This document shows, one piece after another, positions 26,134-34,736 of a DNA stretch of 64,000 bases. Source of the DNA: Actinomycetes bacterium (GTDB taxonomy: Bacteria; Actinomycetota; JAHEXW01). The position numbers and the translations under genes are program-made. The notes beneath the pieces were generated by a model. It was not told the DNA's origin and made no database searches. It worked only from the letters and a program-made list of their open reading frames with translations. Within the stretch, counting starts at the first letter, position 1. Each line of letters starts with the position of its first letter. Where the stretch lies: contig JAHEXW010000005.1 of the NCBI GenBank assembly GCA_023251915.1, positions 23,947 to 87,946 of the forward strand, written 5' to 3'.

Positions 26134-26208
26134 TGGAGCCGGCGGGGAGATTCGAACTCCCGGCCTGCGCATTACGAGTGCGCTGCTCTACCACTGAGCT
26201 ACACCGGC
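26134..26208 (-). tRNA. tRNA-Thr (anticodon CGT)
   Basis: Acceptor stem GCCGGTG/CGCCGGC, D-arm TAGCTCAGTGGTAGA, anticodon arm GCGCA-CTCGTAA-TGCGC (anticodon CGT), T-arm CGGGAG-TTCGAAT-CTCCCG, encoded CCA. It lies 11 bp downstream of ricT on the same strand. Confidence 0.93.
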
Positions 26209-26219
26209 ACGATTTCCAA

Positions 26220-27299
26220 TTATATCTTAGAAGAGGTTTCGCCGCTGTTTGCCGGTTTGGCCGTCTCCGATTTTTTGGGGTCGCGGCGCGGGCCGCGATT
26301 ACGGCGGCGAGGCGGACGATTGCCCGGCGCGCCATTCTTATCCCCGGCCGCCGGCTTGCCGCCAGGCTTGCCGGATTCGCCAGCATCCTTGGGTCGTGTC
26401 GCTCCGTCATTGCCGGCCTTGCCGGCAGGCAGGCGAGGAGGCCGGTTTTTGGCCGACGAAGCGACCTCACCCGCCGGCGTTTTCTTTATCGCGCTGCGAT
26501 CCACCGGACTGATATCGCTCAACAAAACCTGGATCTGCTTGTTTGTCTCTTCTAGCCCGACCAAGACGGCATCTTTGGGAGCGCAAAACCCGATGACCCG
26601 GCCGATACCCTCGGGCGTATTGACGTCGCGACCCATGTGAGGCGCGCGTTTGCGAAAATCGACATAGGCATCATTCTCATACTTCAGACAGCACATCAGA
26701 CGGCTGCAGACACCGCTGATCTTTATCGGATTCAACGGCAGATTCTGTTCCTTGGCCATCTTGATAGAAACGGGTTCGAAATCGGCCAAGAAAGTCCGGC
26801 AGCACAAATCGCGTCCGCACGGCCCCAGTCCGCCGATAGATTTTGCCTCATCCCGTACACCGATCTGTCTCATCTCGATGCGCGTCTTGAACTCGGCTGC
26901 CAAATCCTTGACGAGCTCGCGGAAGTCCACGCGACCTTCTGCGGTAAAATAAAATACTATTTTGCTGCCGTCAAATAAGCACTCCGTCTCGACAAGTTTC
27001 ATCGGCAGCGCGTGTTTGCGAATCTTATCGTGCCCGACTTTTGATGCCTGGCGCTCTCTGTTCTTATTAGCCTCGTCCTTGGCGATATCGTCAGGCGTCG
27101 CTAAACGGGTGACTTTCTTCAATGGCATAATGACCTCGTCGGCCGCCAGCTCTCTGGCCGTAGCGATCACCTCGCCGATCTCGGTTCCTCGGTTTGTCTC
27201 GACAACAATCTTATCTTCCGCTTCCGGGCGCAGACTACCCGGGTCAAAATAGTAGACCTTGCCTGCTTTCTTTAATACAACCCCAATGACAGTGGGCAT
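26220..27299 (-). CDS. ricT: PSP1-domain regulatory protein (RicT/YaaT family)
   Basis: A 359-residue PSP1-domain protein. In Bacillus the homologue RicT is part of a complex with two [4Fe-4S] clusters that affects RNase Y and mRNA processing. The Cys pairs are conserved: GGLGPCGRDLCC near residue 156 and SGVCSRLMCCLKYEN near residue 197, after ECLFDGSKIVFYFTAEGRVDFREL. The last 100 residues are low-complexity, rich in Lys, Arg, Pro and Gly. This tail contains GEVASSAKNRPPR...GNDGATR, encoded by the dispersed palindromic repeat. holB is upstream with a 1-bp overlap and tmk beyond, as in Firmicutes (tmk-holB-yaaT). Confidence 0.93.
   Translation of the reverse strand: MPTVIGVVLKKAGKVYYFDPGSLRPEAEDKIVVETNRGTEIGEVIATARELAADEVIMPLKKVTRLATPDDIAKDEANKNRERQASKVGHDKIRKHALPMKLVETECLFDGSKIVFYFTAEGRVDFRELVKDLAAEFKTRIEMRQIGVRDEAKSIGGLGPCGRDLCCRTFLADFEPVSIKMAKEQNLPLNPIKISGVCSRLMCCLKYENDAYVDFRKRAPHMGRDVNTPEGIGRVIGFCAPKDAVLVGLEETNKQIQVLLSDISPVDRSAIKKTPAGEVASSAKNRPPRLPAGKAGNDGATRPKDAGESGKPGGKPAAGDKNGAPGNRPPRRRNRGPRRDPKKSETAKPANSGETSSKI
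26395..26475. repeat. Palindromic repeat copy inside ricT
   Basis: The plus strand reads CGCTCCGTCATTGCCGGC...GGCCGACGAAGCGACCTC, a variant of the intergenic copy 400 bp away. A short inner duplication (GCCGGCCTTGCCGGCAGGC) enlarges its centre. It is read in the EVAS...ND frame within the RicT tail. Confidence 0.7.
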
Positions 27300-28324
27300 T
27301 ATCCCTCCAGGCGAGCCACCGTTGGCGGCATGCAGTTAATGGCCAGTAAGGCCTCTTCCAACACCAAATCCTTATTGGCGTTAGTACGCAACGCATCTCC
27401 GGCGCGCGCCAAAATATCCAGCGCGGCGGCCGCGTTAGCCGAACTTATCCGTTCCGCGGCAAGCGTCAGCTGTGACGCTCTATCTTTGTTTATCAATAGC
27501 GACTCGTTTCCTGTTTCTCTCAGTACGATCAGGTCGCGGTACCAGGAACCGAGGATCGCCAGGGCTTCGGCCTCAATTGAAGAGCCGTCGCCTTTGTCTT
27601 TCTCTTTAGCCAGCGGCAGCAAGGCATCCTTGGCCGCGAATACATCGATTATGCTTCCCTCGCTTATCTCCGCCGCGCGGTCCAAGATGATAGCTCGAAT
27701 GTCGCCGGCCGCTCCCCCGATTACCAGCCGTTTCGCCTTACCGACAGAACCGCCTGATAGCGCCGTCGCAATCTCGGCGGCGTCGTCCTCCGCTCCGGCT
27801 GCAAGCAAAACCGACTGAATAACACGAGGCGGCACCGCCCGAAATACGACTTCTTGACAGCGAGACCGAATGGTCGGGAGCAGACTATCAGCGCCCGCTG
27901 CCGTCAGAATAAACGCGGCATAGGCGGGCGGCTCTTCCAGGTTCTTCAGAAGCGCGTTGGCTGCCTCTACTGTCATCAGGTGCGCGTCCTCGATGATGTA
28001 CACCTTGCGCTTTCCTTCGAACGGTTTCAAGCCGATCGATTGTCCGATTTCACGAATTTGTTCGATCTTAAGGCTATTACCCGCCGGCTTGATGCTTTCG
28101 ACATCCGGATGAGCGCCATTCTTAATCTTCATACAGACAGCGCAGCTCCCACAACCGCCTTGCGCGCAGTTCAACGCAGCCGCAACACTCACGGCCGTGG
28201 TGCGTTTGCCAACTCCGTCCGGCCCGGTAAACAAATAGGCGTGGCTGGCAGTGCCGTGCTCTAAAATGTTTTCTAGGAAGGAAATAGCTTTTTCCTGGCC
28301 GACTATATCGTTGAAGATGTGCAC
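27299..28324 (-). CDS. holB: DNA polymerase III delta' subunit
   Basis: HolB is part of the clamp loader that places the beta clamp on primed DNA. Seen: VGQEKAISFLENIL, Walker A-like FTGPDGVGKRTTAV near residue 33, the zinc-binding Cys cluster CAQGGCGSCAVC near residue 53, and VYIIEDAHLMTVEAANALLKNLEEPP with a SRC motif in LPTIRSRCQEV. The length of 341 aa is normal. The gene lies between tmk (2-bp gap) and ricT (1-bp overlap), a widely kept arrangement. Confidence 0.95.
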   Translation of the reverse strand: MHIFNDIVGQEKAISFLENILEHGTASHAYLFTGPDGVGKRTTAVSVAAALNCAQGGCGSCAVCMKIKNGAHPDVESIKPAGNSLKIEQIREIGQSIGLKPFEGKRKVYIIEDAHLMTVEAANALLKNLEEPPAYAAFILTAAGADSLLPTIRSRCQEVVFRAVPPRVIQSVLLAAGAEDDAAEIATALSGGSVGKAKRLVIGGAAGDIRAIILDRAAEISEGSIIDVFAAKDALLPLAKEKDKGDGSSIEAEALAILGSWYRDLIVLRETGNESLLINKDRASQLTLAAERISSANAAAALDILARAGDALRTNANKDLVLEEALLAINCMPPTVARLEG

Positions 28325-28326
28325 GC

Positions 28327-28974
28327 TTAAATTATAGCATCAAGAAAGCTGTTCACGGCGGCAATAACCTGCATGTGGATTGCCTTTGCGGGTTGGGTCG
28401 CGTCAAGCACACGGAAACGCTCGGGGTAGAACTCGGCTAGCTCCCGGAAGCCTTCCCGGACGCGCCTGTGGAAATCGATGTCGGCAAGCTCGATCCGGTC
28501 CAAGTCGTCGGGGCTGAGACGCCCCAGGGCCTGCTCGACCGGCAAATCCAAAAGCAGCGTCAGGTCCGGCATCAGGCCGCCGCTGGCCCAGTCGGATATC
28601 CGTCTAGCCTCTGCCACCGGCAGACCGCGGCCGTACGCCTGATAGGCGATAGTGGAATCAACATACCGGTCGCAAATAATAATCTTGCCGTCCCCTAAAG
28701 ACGGCCGGAGAACTTCGGCAACGTGCTGGGCGCGGCTAGCAGCAAACAACAGCAGTTCACTCCGCGGATCCATGCCGGCAAATTCAGTCGAGAGCAATGT
28801 CTCGCGCAAGACGCGGCCGATTGCGGTCGCTCCCGGTTCGCGCGTGTGAACAACCCCGTAGCCTGTCTCAATTAGATGCTCATATAGCATTTTGGCCTGC
28901 GTGCTCTTGCCGCAGCCCTCGATGCCTTCAAATGTTATGAAGCCGCCGTCGGACTCGATGTCCATTTGGGCCAC
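28327..28974 (-). CDS. tmk: Thymidylate kinase
   Basis: Tmk phosphorylates dTMP to dTDP. The P-loop FEGIEGCGKSTQAKML lies near residue 15, the DRX motif in HTREPGATAIGRVLRETLLS near residue 40, and ICDRYVDSTIAYQAYGRGL near residue 99. The lid region follows with LDLPVEQALGRL. The length of 215 aa is typical. The start overlaps the fumarase beta-subunit gene by 40 bp if the first ATG is used, or 31 bp if the Met at residue 4 is used; both keep the P-loop. The overlap indicates tight linkage with the fumarase-mdh genes upstream. Confidence 0.95.
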   Translation of the reverse strand: MAQMDIESDGGFITFEGIEGCGKSTQAKMLYEHLIETGYGVVHTREPGATAIGRVLRETLLSTEFAGMDPRSELLLFAASRAQHVAEVLRPSLGDGKIIICDRYVDSTIAYQAYGRGLPVAEARRISDWASGGLMPDLTLLLDLPVEQALGRLSPDDLDRIELADIDFHRRVREGFRELAEFYPERFRVLDATQPAKAIHMQVIAAVNSFLDAII

Positions 28975-29525
28975 TCCTCTTCATATATGTCGCCGCCGTA
29001 AATATCGTCGGCGACGATTGCCGGAAAATCGTCCAGAACCAACCGGTAGATAGCTTCCGGACCTAACTCCGGATAGGCCGCCACCGTTGCTTCGCCAATA
29101 TGGCGCGCCAGGAGCGCGCCCACGCCGCCGACCGCAGCCAGGTAGACGGCGCCGCTGGCTTGCATCACGTTCCGCGTTTGGGCCGAGCGCCTCCCTTTAC
29201 CCATGAAAGCTTTGACCCCATGGCTGAGCATGTCAGGCACATACACGTCCATCCGTCGGCTCGTCGTTGGACCGGCCGCCCCTATGACGTGCCCGGGACG
29301 CGCCGGAGTCGGACCCATATAGAAGATAAGCTGGCCTTCGAGGGTGATTGGCGGCGTGCCAGCGCGTAGGTCGGCGCTGAGACGCTTGGCGGATGCGTCT
29401 CGCGTCGTATAGACGGTTCCGCTGATCCTGACTGCATCACCTGCCCGCAATTCCGCGATTGTCTCAGGGCTTAACGGCGTCGTTATGGATTTGGCGGTCT
29501 GTGGTCTGTTGTCTGTTGTCATCAT
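28935..29525 (-). CDS. Fumarate hydratase class I, beta subunit
   Basis: The C-terminal half of the [4Fe-4S] fumarase, which interconverts fumarate and malate. Motifs: SPETIAELRAGDAVRISGTVYTTRDASAKRL near residue 20, GQLIFYMGPTPARPGHVIGAAGPTTS, and FMGKGRRSAQTRNVMQ. The open frame extends about 98 codons further upstream, but that part reads the alpha gene in another frame. The ATG at 29523-29525 gives an ATGA overlap with the alpha-subunit stop and the correct family N-terminus, so the protein is about 196 aa. Residues 3-12 (TTDNRPQTAK) come from a stretch of ACAACAGACCACAGAC-type simple repeats, so the first residues may be dispensable. Confidence 0.93.
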   Translation of the reverse strand: MMTTDNRPQTAKSITTPLSPETIAELRAGDAVRISGTVYTTRDASAKRLSADLRAGTPPITLEGQLIFYMGPTPARPGHVIGAAGPTTSRRMDVYVPDMLSHGVKAFMGKGRRSAQTRNVMQASGAVYLAAVGGVGALLARHIGEATVAAYPELGPEAIYRLVLDDFPAIVADDIYGGDIYEEEWPKWTSSPTAAS

Positions 29526-30376
29526 AGAGTCTCGCTGGCTCTTCTCAGGCAATAGCAGCTGATATCGACCGCGACCGGCAACGTCGCGATATGCGAAGGC
29601 CTTTCCAGAATGCGTACGCCTAGGCATGTGATACGGCCGCCCCACCCAGCGGGACCGACGCCAGTACCGTTGATTGCTGACTCCAGTTCTTCTTCCAGCG
29701 CGTCCAGTTTCTTGTTGGAGTTGGCGACATTCAGTGGCCGGAGCAATGCTTTTTTGGCCAGAAGACCGGCCGCGTCCAGGGTCCCTCCGATGCCAACGCC
29801 GATAATCAGGGGTGGGCATGGATTTGGACCGGCGGCTCGCACGGCCTCCATGACAAACTGCTTAATGCCGGCCACACCGGCCGCCGGCTGCAGAACCGTC
29901 GCCGCGCCGACGCTTTCGCTGCCGCCTCCCTTTATGAAAACAGTTATTTTCAACCTGTCCCCGGAAACGATTTCCGTGTGGAGCACAGCCGGGGTATTGT
30001 CGCCGGTATTGACGCGGTGTCCTGTCGGATCGGCAGCGACTGAGTTCCTTAGGTATCCAGCTGAGTAGCCCGCCTTGACGCCTTGATTGATCGCATCATT
30101 TAGGTTTTGGCCGGTAAGAATAACCGCCTGTCCGATTTCAACGAACACGACTGCGAGACCCGTGTCCTGGCATAAGGGGGTCGATTCGTCGGCCGCGATG
30201 CCGTTGTTGTCCAGCATCATCTGCAAGACTTCCCGCCCGCGCGATGATTCCTCGCGCTTCAGTGCTATTTCAAGAGCTTCGACCACATCGTCGGGTAGGG
30301 CAAAATTGGCCTCTTGGACCAGCTTGCTAACCGCTTGGGAAACTAAAGAAGTATCAAGCTCACGCGTCTTGGCCAT
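29522..30376 (-). CDS. Fumarate hydratase class I, alpha subunit
   Basis: The iron-sulfur subunit of the two-subunit, oxygen-sensitive fumarase. Three Cys that would bind the [4Fe-4S] cluster are visible in STPLCQDTGLAVVFVE, GPNPCPPLIIGVGIGGT and a third near the C-terminus (AVDISCYC). Also conserved are FIKGGGSESVGAATVLQPA and GWGGRITCLGVRI. I use the ATG at 30374-30376, which has GGAGG 6 nt before it and gives the family N-terminus; the open frame runs 18 codons further back into mdh. It overlaps mdh by 17 bp. With mdh it links fumarate, malate and oxaloacetate. Confidence 0.94.
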   Translation of the reverse strand: MAKTRELDTSLVSQAVSKLVQEANFALPDDVVEALEIALKREESSRGREVLQMMLDNNGIAADESTPLCQDTGLAVVFVEIGQAVILTGQNLNDAINQGVKAGYSAGYLRNSVAADPTGHRVNTGDNTPAVLHTEIVSGDRLKITVFIKGGGSESVGAATVLQPAAGVAGIKQFVMEAVRAAGPNPCPPLIIGVGIGGTLDAAGLLAKKALLRPLNVANSNKKLDALEEELESAINGTGVGPAGWGGRITCLGVRILERPSHIATLPVAVDISCYCLRRASETL

Positions 30377-31292
30377 GCAGCGCCTCCACGGCGGTGCGCA
30401 CGTCGTCGGCTGCCTCTTGTAGGCCGGCAAGCTCGTCCGCTGTTAACGCGATCTCCTTAACGCCTTCCATTCCGTTCCGGCCAAAGACCGCCGGAACGCC
30501 TATGACCGCCCCATTAATACCATACTCGCCGGTCAGATAGATCGCCGCGGGCAGAACCTCTTTGGTATCCTGCAAGATAGCTTCGACCATCTTGGCGACC
30601 GCGGTGCCCGGTCCATAGTACGCGCTGCCGGTCTTTAGGTGAGATATGATTTCCGCCCCGCCTCGGCGCGTTCTGTCGGCCAGCTCGACCAGTTCTTCGC
30701 GGCTCAGCTTGTCGTTCAGCGGTTCGCCGGCGACCTTGGCCAGCTCAACCAGGGGAATCATTTTGTCACCATGCGCGCCAATCACCATGGCCTCAATGGC
30801 CGCGGGCTCAGCACCCGTTTTTTGCGAGATGAAGTAGACAAAACGGCCGGTGTCCAAGACGCCGCCCATACCGAATATCTTGCTCCTATCTTTGCCGCTG
30901 ACTCCGTAAGCCAGCATTGTCATATCGTCCAAGGGGTTGGTGACGATAATAATGATAGCGTCAGGCGCGTAGGCGTTGATCTGGGCAACCACCGAACGAA
31001 TAACCTCTGCGTTCTTTTTCAAAAGGTCCGTTCGGCTCATTCCCGGGCCGCGCGCGAATCCCGCCGTAACAACAACGATAGCGCTGCCGGAGACGGCGGA
31101 GAAGTCATCCGTTCCGGTTACGGTGACGCGACTGCCCTGGATGGCCATGGCCTGCATTTTGTCGATTGACTTGCCCTTGGCGATACCGCCGGCTATGTCT
31201 ATCAGCACCACGTCAGCCAGCTCCCGCTGCGCAATTATGTGCGCGGCGGTCGCTCCAACGTGGCCGGCGCCGATTATTGCTACTTTGTCCAT
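30360..31292 (-). CDS. mdh: Malate dehydrogenase (LDH-like type)
   Basis: Mdh oxidises malate to oxaloacetate with NAD+. The Rossmann motif VAIIGAGHVGATAAHI is at the N-terminus. The substrate loop AGFARGPGMSRTDLL carries Arg and Met at the positions that select malate over lactate, followed by VTNPLDDMTML, MGGVLDTGRFVYFI, and the catalytic His in GAHGDKMIPLV. At 310 aa it is the compact, tetrameric LDH-like class common in anaerobes. It heads the mdh-fumarase-tmk-holB-ricT run. Confidence 0.95.
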   Translation of the reverse strand: MDKVAIIGAGHVGATAAHIIAQRELADVVLIDIAGGIAKGKSIDKMQAMAIQGSRVTVTGTDDFSAVSGSAIVVVTAGFARGPGMSRTDLLKKNAEVIRSVVAQINAYAPDAIIIIVTNPLDDMTMLAYGVSGKDRSKIFGMGGVLDTGRFVYFISQKTGAEPAAIEAMVIGAHGDKMIPLVELAKVAGEPLNDKLSREELVELADRTRRGGAEIISHLKTGSAYYGPGTAVAKMVEAILQDTKEVLPAAIYLTGEYGINGAVIGVPAVFGRNGMEGVKEIALTADELAGLQEAADDVRTAVEALHGQDA

Positions 31293-31338
31293 AAAACCCC
31301 TTATTGATAGACCTGAGGGACTTGAACGACCCGGACGA

Positions 31339-33519
31339 CTACTTGCCTTTGACGTCCTTTGGTTTTGCCTTCTTGGCAGTCTTTCCAGTCTTTCGGGTCC
31401 CTCCGGTCTTACGAGTCGAGTTTTTGGTTTCTTCTGCCGCAGCCGCAGCTTTCTTCGCCTCGTAGCGAGCTTTGCTTTCGGCGTTGCTGGGGCATTCCCA
31501 GAAGTTGGGGCAGAATATTCTCGGTCCCTTGCCTTTCTGCGGCACCTTCATCTTCGGCGCGCCGCAATCCGGGCACGTCTCTCCGGCCGCCATGGCAATG
31601 CCGAATGGAGGCAGCGGATAAGCGGTCGTGCAATCGGGATAACCGCTGCAGCCGATGAATTTGCTGCCCGATTTCTTGGCTCGCCTGATCATTAGGTCCT
31701 TACCGCATTTAGGGCAAGGCCCGACAACATTGTCGGCCCGGATGCCGTCCCAAATTCGTTCCCTTATCTCATCGGCATTGGCGGCGATGCTATCTACCGT
31801 ATCGCCCAGAACGCCGCGCGAGTCTTCCACAACGGCCGCTCGCTTCATCTTGCCTTCGGCGATCAAGTCCATTTCATGTTCCAGCTCGGCCGTCATGACC
31901 GGCGTCGATATCGTGGCGGCAAAATCTTTGAGAGACCTGGCCACAGCCAGGCCAAGCTTGGTCGGGATAATCGGGTCACCGTAGACATACTGTCGGTCAT
32001 ACAGATTCTGAATAATCGAGTGGCGTGTAGCCTTGGTGCCTAAGCCAAGCTTTTCCATCTCTTGAATCAGGCCACCTTGGCCGTAGCGCTGGGGCGGCTG
32101 AGTTTCCTTAGACAGCAGCTGCTTATCGATCAATGGGAGGGTCTCTCCCTCCAGCAACTGCGGCAGGACCGCTTCTTTGCGGCGAGAATAAGGATAGACG
32201 TCAATCCATCCCGCGAAAACGGTACGCTCGCCTCGGGCGACGAAAGGTTGATCGCCGGCGTTGATGATGGCCTTGATGTTCTCAAACTTTGCCGTCGGCG
32301 ACAAGGTCGCGAAGAACCGGCGGACAACGAGCTCGTATATCTTCCAAGAGCGGTCGTCCAGAGCTGACCGAGCTGCGGCACCTGTTGGATAAATCGGCGG
32401 ATGGTCGGTGGCAAACTTCTTGCCCCGTGTCGGCGTCAAAGGACCGGACGCCAGTAGTCTGCCGGCCGGCTCAGCGAAAACGTCGCCGGTGAAAAGCTGG
32501 ACAATCTCGCGCAAATCCAAGGTGGGCGGATATACTGTGTTGTCGGTGCGAGGGTAACTTATGTAGCCGGCCATGTACAGACGTTCCGCCACATCCATCG
32601 CCCATTTAGCAGTAAACCCGATCGAAGAGGCGGCCGCCAGGAAAGATGTTGTATTAAACGGCGCCGGCGGCGCTATCTTACGCTCACGTTGAGCGACGGA
32701 AGCGACGACTCCCTCTTCGGGGACTGAGCTGAAGGCAGTTTCCGCAATGGCTTTGTCGTCAAACCGGTCCGCCTTGTGTTGCGCGTCAAACCGTGCCCCG
32801 TCCTTCTCGAAAGTGGCGGTTATCTGCCAGTATGGCACCGGCGTGAAGGCCATCCGCTCGAGCTCGCGATCCGCGATCAGAACCAAGGTCGGGCTCTGCA
32901 CCCGGCCGACGCTCAAGAAGTTCTTGCCCAAGCGCGTTGATGCCAGTGAAATGCCTCGGGTTAGTGTCGCCCCCCAGATCAGATCGATATCCTGGCGGGC
33001 TTCACCGGCCGACGCGATGTCGTAATAGGGGTCCTCTAGGTTCGCGAACGAATCCGCGACTTCTTTGTCCGTCAACGAGGAGAATCGGGCCCTCTTGACC
33101 TTGACGTTCGGGATTTTCTCTTTGATGACGTTGAGAGCGTCGACTCCGATCAGCTCCCCCTCGCGATCAAAGTCGGTGGCGATAATGACGTTGTCGACGT
33201 CTTTGATTTGTTTCTGCAGGGCGGCCATAACGTATTTGACAGTTGGGACCTTGACCAGGGAGGCTTTAACTAAGTCTTTGAGGTCGGTTTTTTCCCAGTT
33301 CTCATAGCCTTCCGGGAAATCCACTTTGAGGATATGTCCGCGCAGGCCGATAACGCGCACCTCTCCGTCTTTGTCCTTATATGTATAGACGGGAACGGTG
33401 CCGGTCGCTTTCTTGGCGCCTTTCTTGGCTGCCGGAGAATTACTTTTGGCCTTGCCGCCAGACAATATGTCGGCTATGCGGGACGCAACGTTATCTTTTT
33501 CGGTGACGATCAGTTTCAA
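31339..33519 (-). CDS. topA: Type IA DNA topoisomerase (archaeal-like TopA)
   Basis: Topoisomerase I relaxes negative supercoils by passing one strand through a tyrosine-linked break. The TOPRIM acidic triad is in IIATDFDREGELIG near residue 115, and the catalytic Tyr lies in YISYPRTDNT near residue 318. Two C-terminal zinc ribbons follow (CPKCGKDL...GCSGYPDC and CPDCGAPK...CPNFWECP) and then a Lys/Thr-rich tail. The N-terminus (MKLIVTEKDNVASRIADIL) and compact fold look more like the archaeal TopA group than the usual bacterial one; a tree would be needed to show this. It is set apart from mdh by 46 bp. Confidence 0.93.
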   Translation of the reverse strand: MKLIVTEKDNVASRIADILSGGKAKSNSPAAKKGAKKATGTVPVYTYKDKDGEVRVIGLRGHILKVDFPEGYENWEKTDLKDLVKASLVKVPTVKYVMAALQKQIKDVDNVIIATDFDREGELIGVDALNVIKEKIPNVKVKRARFSSLTDKEVADSFANLEDPYYDIASAGEARQDIDLIWGATLTRGISLASTRLGKNFLSVGRVQSPTLVLIADRELERMAFTPVPYWQITATFEKDGARFDAQHKADRFDDKAIAETAFSSVPEEGVVASVAQRERKIAPPAPFNTTSFLAAASSIGFTAKWAMDVAERLYMAGYISYPRTDNTVYPPTLDLREIVQLFTGDVFAEPAGRLLASGPLTPTRGKKFATDHPPIYPTGAAARSALDDRSWKIYELVVRRFFATLSPTAKFENIKAIINAGDQPFVARGERTVFAGWIDVYPYSRRKEAVLPQLLEGETLPLIDKQLLSKETQPPQRYGQGGLIQEMEKLGLGTKATRHSIIQNLYDRQYVYGDPIIPTKLGLAVARSLKDFAATISTPVMTAELEHEMDLIAEGKMKRAAVVEDSRGVLGDTVDSIAANADEIRERIWDGIRADNVVGPCPKCGKDLMIRRAKKSGSKFIGCSGYPDCTTAYPLPPFGIAMAAGETCPDCGAPKMKVPQKGKGPRIFCPNFWECPSNAESKARYEAKKAAAAAEETKNSTRKTGGTRKTGKTAKKAKPKDVKGK

Positions 33520-33617
33520 AGGTTTAGGCTCCTTATCGGTTTTTCTTGCGCAAGCTCTCGTGTGCCGCGCTTAAGGGGTCGCGACGAGAAATACTATAGC
33601 ACACGGCGGCCTCAGCG

Positions 33618-34277
33618 CTACCCGGTAAGCTCCCGCACCTGCTTGACTACCCACTCGTCCCAAGCCTCCAGGCCTTCGCCGGAAGTGCAGGAGACAATGA
33701 ACATCTCAACGTCCGGATTCATCTCTCTAATCGTTTTCTGGAAACCTTCCATATCGAAGTTCGTCGAGCCGATCAGATCGATCTTGTTGATTACCAGCGC
33801 GTCGGCTTCGCTGAACATAAGAGGATACTTGTGCGGTTTGTCGTCGCCCTCCGTCACGGAAAGCAACATTACTTTCTTATGTTCACCCAGTTTGAACTCC
33901 GCCGGGCATACCAGATTGCCAACGTTTTCGATAATTAATAACCGAATGGACGCGAGGTCAACTTTATCCAAACCGTTGCGAATCATGTTCGCGTCCAGGT
34001 GGCAGGCCCCACCTGTGTTTATCTGTACGGCCGGTACACCAAAAGCCGCAACCCGATCGGCGTCCACCGACGAGGCGATGTCGCCGTCGATCACCGCCAG
34101 CGGGATGCCGGCGCGTTTCATAGCCTCCAACGTCTTGATCACCAGGGTTGTCTTGCCAGCCCCGGGCGAACTCATGAAATTCAAGACGGCGACGTTGTTT
34201 TCCTTGAATTTCGCGGCGTTGGCGGCAGCGATATTATCGTTGGTCTCGAGTATGTCTTTTAGAACTTTGACTTCCAC
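33618..34277 (-). CDS. hypB: Hydrogenase nickel incorporation GTPase HypB
   Basis: HypB, with HypA, inserts Ni2+ into the NiFe hydrogenase large subunit at the cost of GTP. P-loop SSPGAGKTTLVI near residue 37, metal-binding motifs GGACHLDANMI and VGNLVCPAEF, then switch motifs SVTEGDDKPHKYP and NKIDL. The His-rich nickel storage N-terminus of some HypB proteins is missing. It is last in the hyp/hya series on the minus strand and is separated from hypA by 108 bp of quasi-repetitive sequence. hypC, D, E and F are not in the window. Confidence 0.96.
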   Translation of the reverse strand: MEVKVLKDILETNDNIAAANAAKFKENNVAVLNFMSSPGAGKTTLVIKTLEAMKRAGIPLAVIDGDIASSVDADRVAAFGVPAVQINTGGACHLDANMIRNGLDKVDLASIRLLIIENVGNLVCPAEFKLGEHKKVMLLSVTEGDDKPHKYPLMFSEADALVINKIDLIGSTNFDMEGFQKTIREMNPDVEMFIVSCTSGEGLEAWDEWVVKQVRELTG

Positions 34278-34289
34278 TTTTGACCTCCG

Positions 34290-34382
34290 GTCAGATTACA
34301 AAGAGTACGAGGAGCACCAAGATGACTTGGCCGAAATCAATGGTTTTGTCGTCATTGTGCTCTTTGTGTTCCTTGTGCTCTT
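34290..34382. repeat. Quasi-repetitive spacer between hypA and hypB (CAAAGAGCACAAGG type)
   Basis: On the minus strand the words GAGCACAAGGAACACAAAGA and CACAATGACG recur with variation (CAAAGAGTACGAGGAGCACC is the imperfect reverse-oriented partner). It resembles the other simple-word spacers of the window and has no gene. Confidence 0.5.
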
Positions 34383-34385
34383 TCG

Positions 34386-34727
34386 CTAGTCTATGTCTAT
34401 ACTGTCGACGGCCAGTTCCCGGCCGGTAATGAGCTCGCCTAGAATATCCCCGCACGCGGGACATTTCATTATCATGTCCTCCGCGGCAAATTCGTGGCCG
34501 CAGGCCTGACAACGCGCCTTCGCCTCGATGAAATTGATGTTCAGCTTGGCGCCCTCGGCAATCGTATCCTTGGTCATGATCTCGAAATAGAATGCGACGC
34601 AATCAGGGACGACCTGGGAGAGTGATCCGACGGTGAGGTTAACCTCGTTTATTTTGCTCGCGCCGCTTTTCTCGGCTGAATCCAGAGCGATGTCCAAGAT
34701 GCCCTGGGTGATTGTCATTTCGTGCAT
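34386..34727 (-). CDS. hypA: Hydrogenase maturation factor HypA
   Basis: HypA delivers nickel in hydrogenase maturation. The nickel ligand motif MHEMTI is at the very N-terminus, and the zinc ribbon CQACGHEF...CPACGD lies near residues 73-92. At 113 aa it is a standard HypA. It follows the hydrogenase protease gene by 9 bp, and is thus in the same transcription unit as the structural genes. Confidence 0.96.
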   Translation of the reverse strand: MHEMTITQGILDIALDSAEKSGASKINEVNLTVGSLSQVVPDCVAFYFEIMTKDTIAEGAKLNINFIEAKARCQACGHEFAAEDMIMKCPACGDILGELITGRELAVDSIDID

Positions 34728-34736
34728 TGCGCCTCT

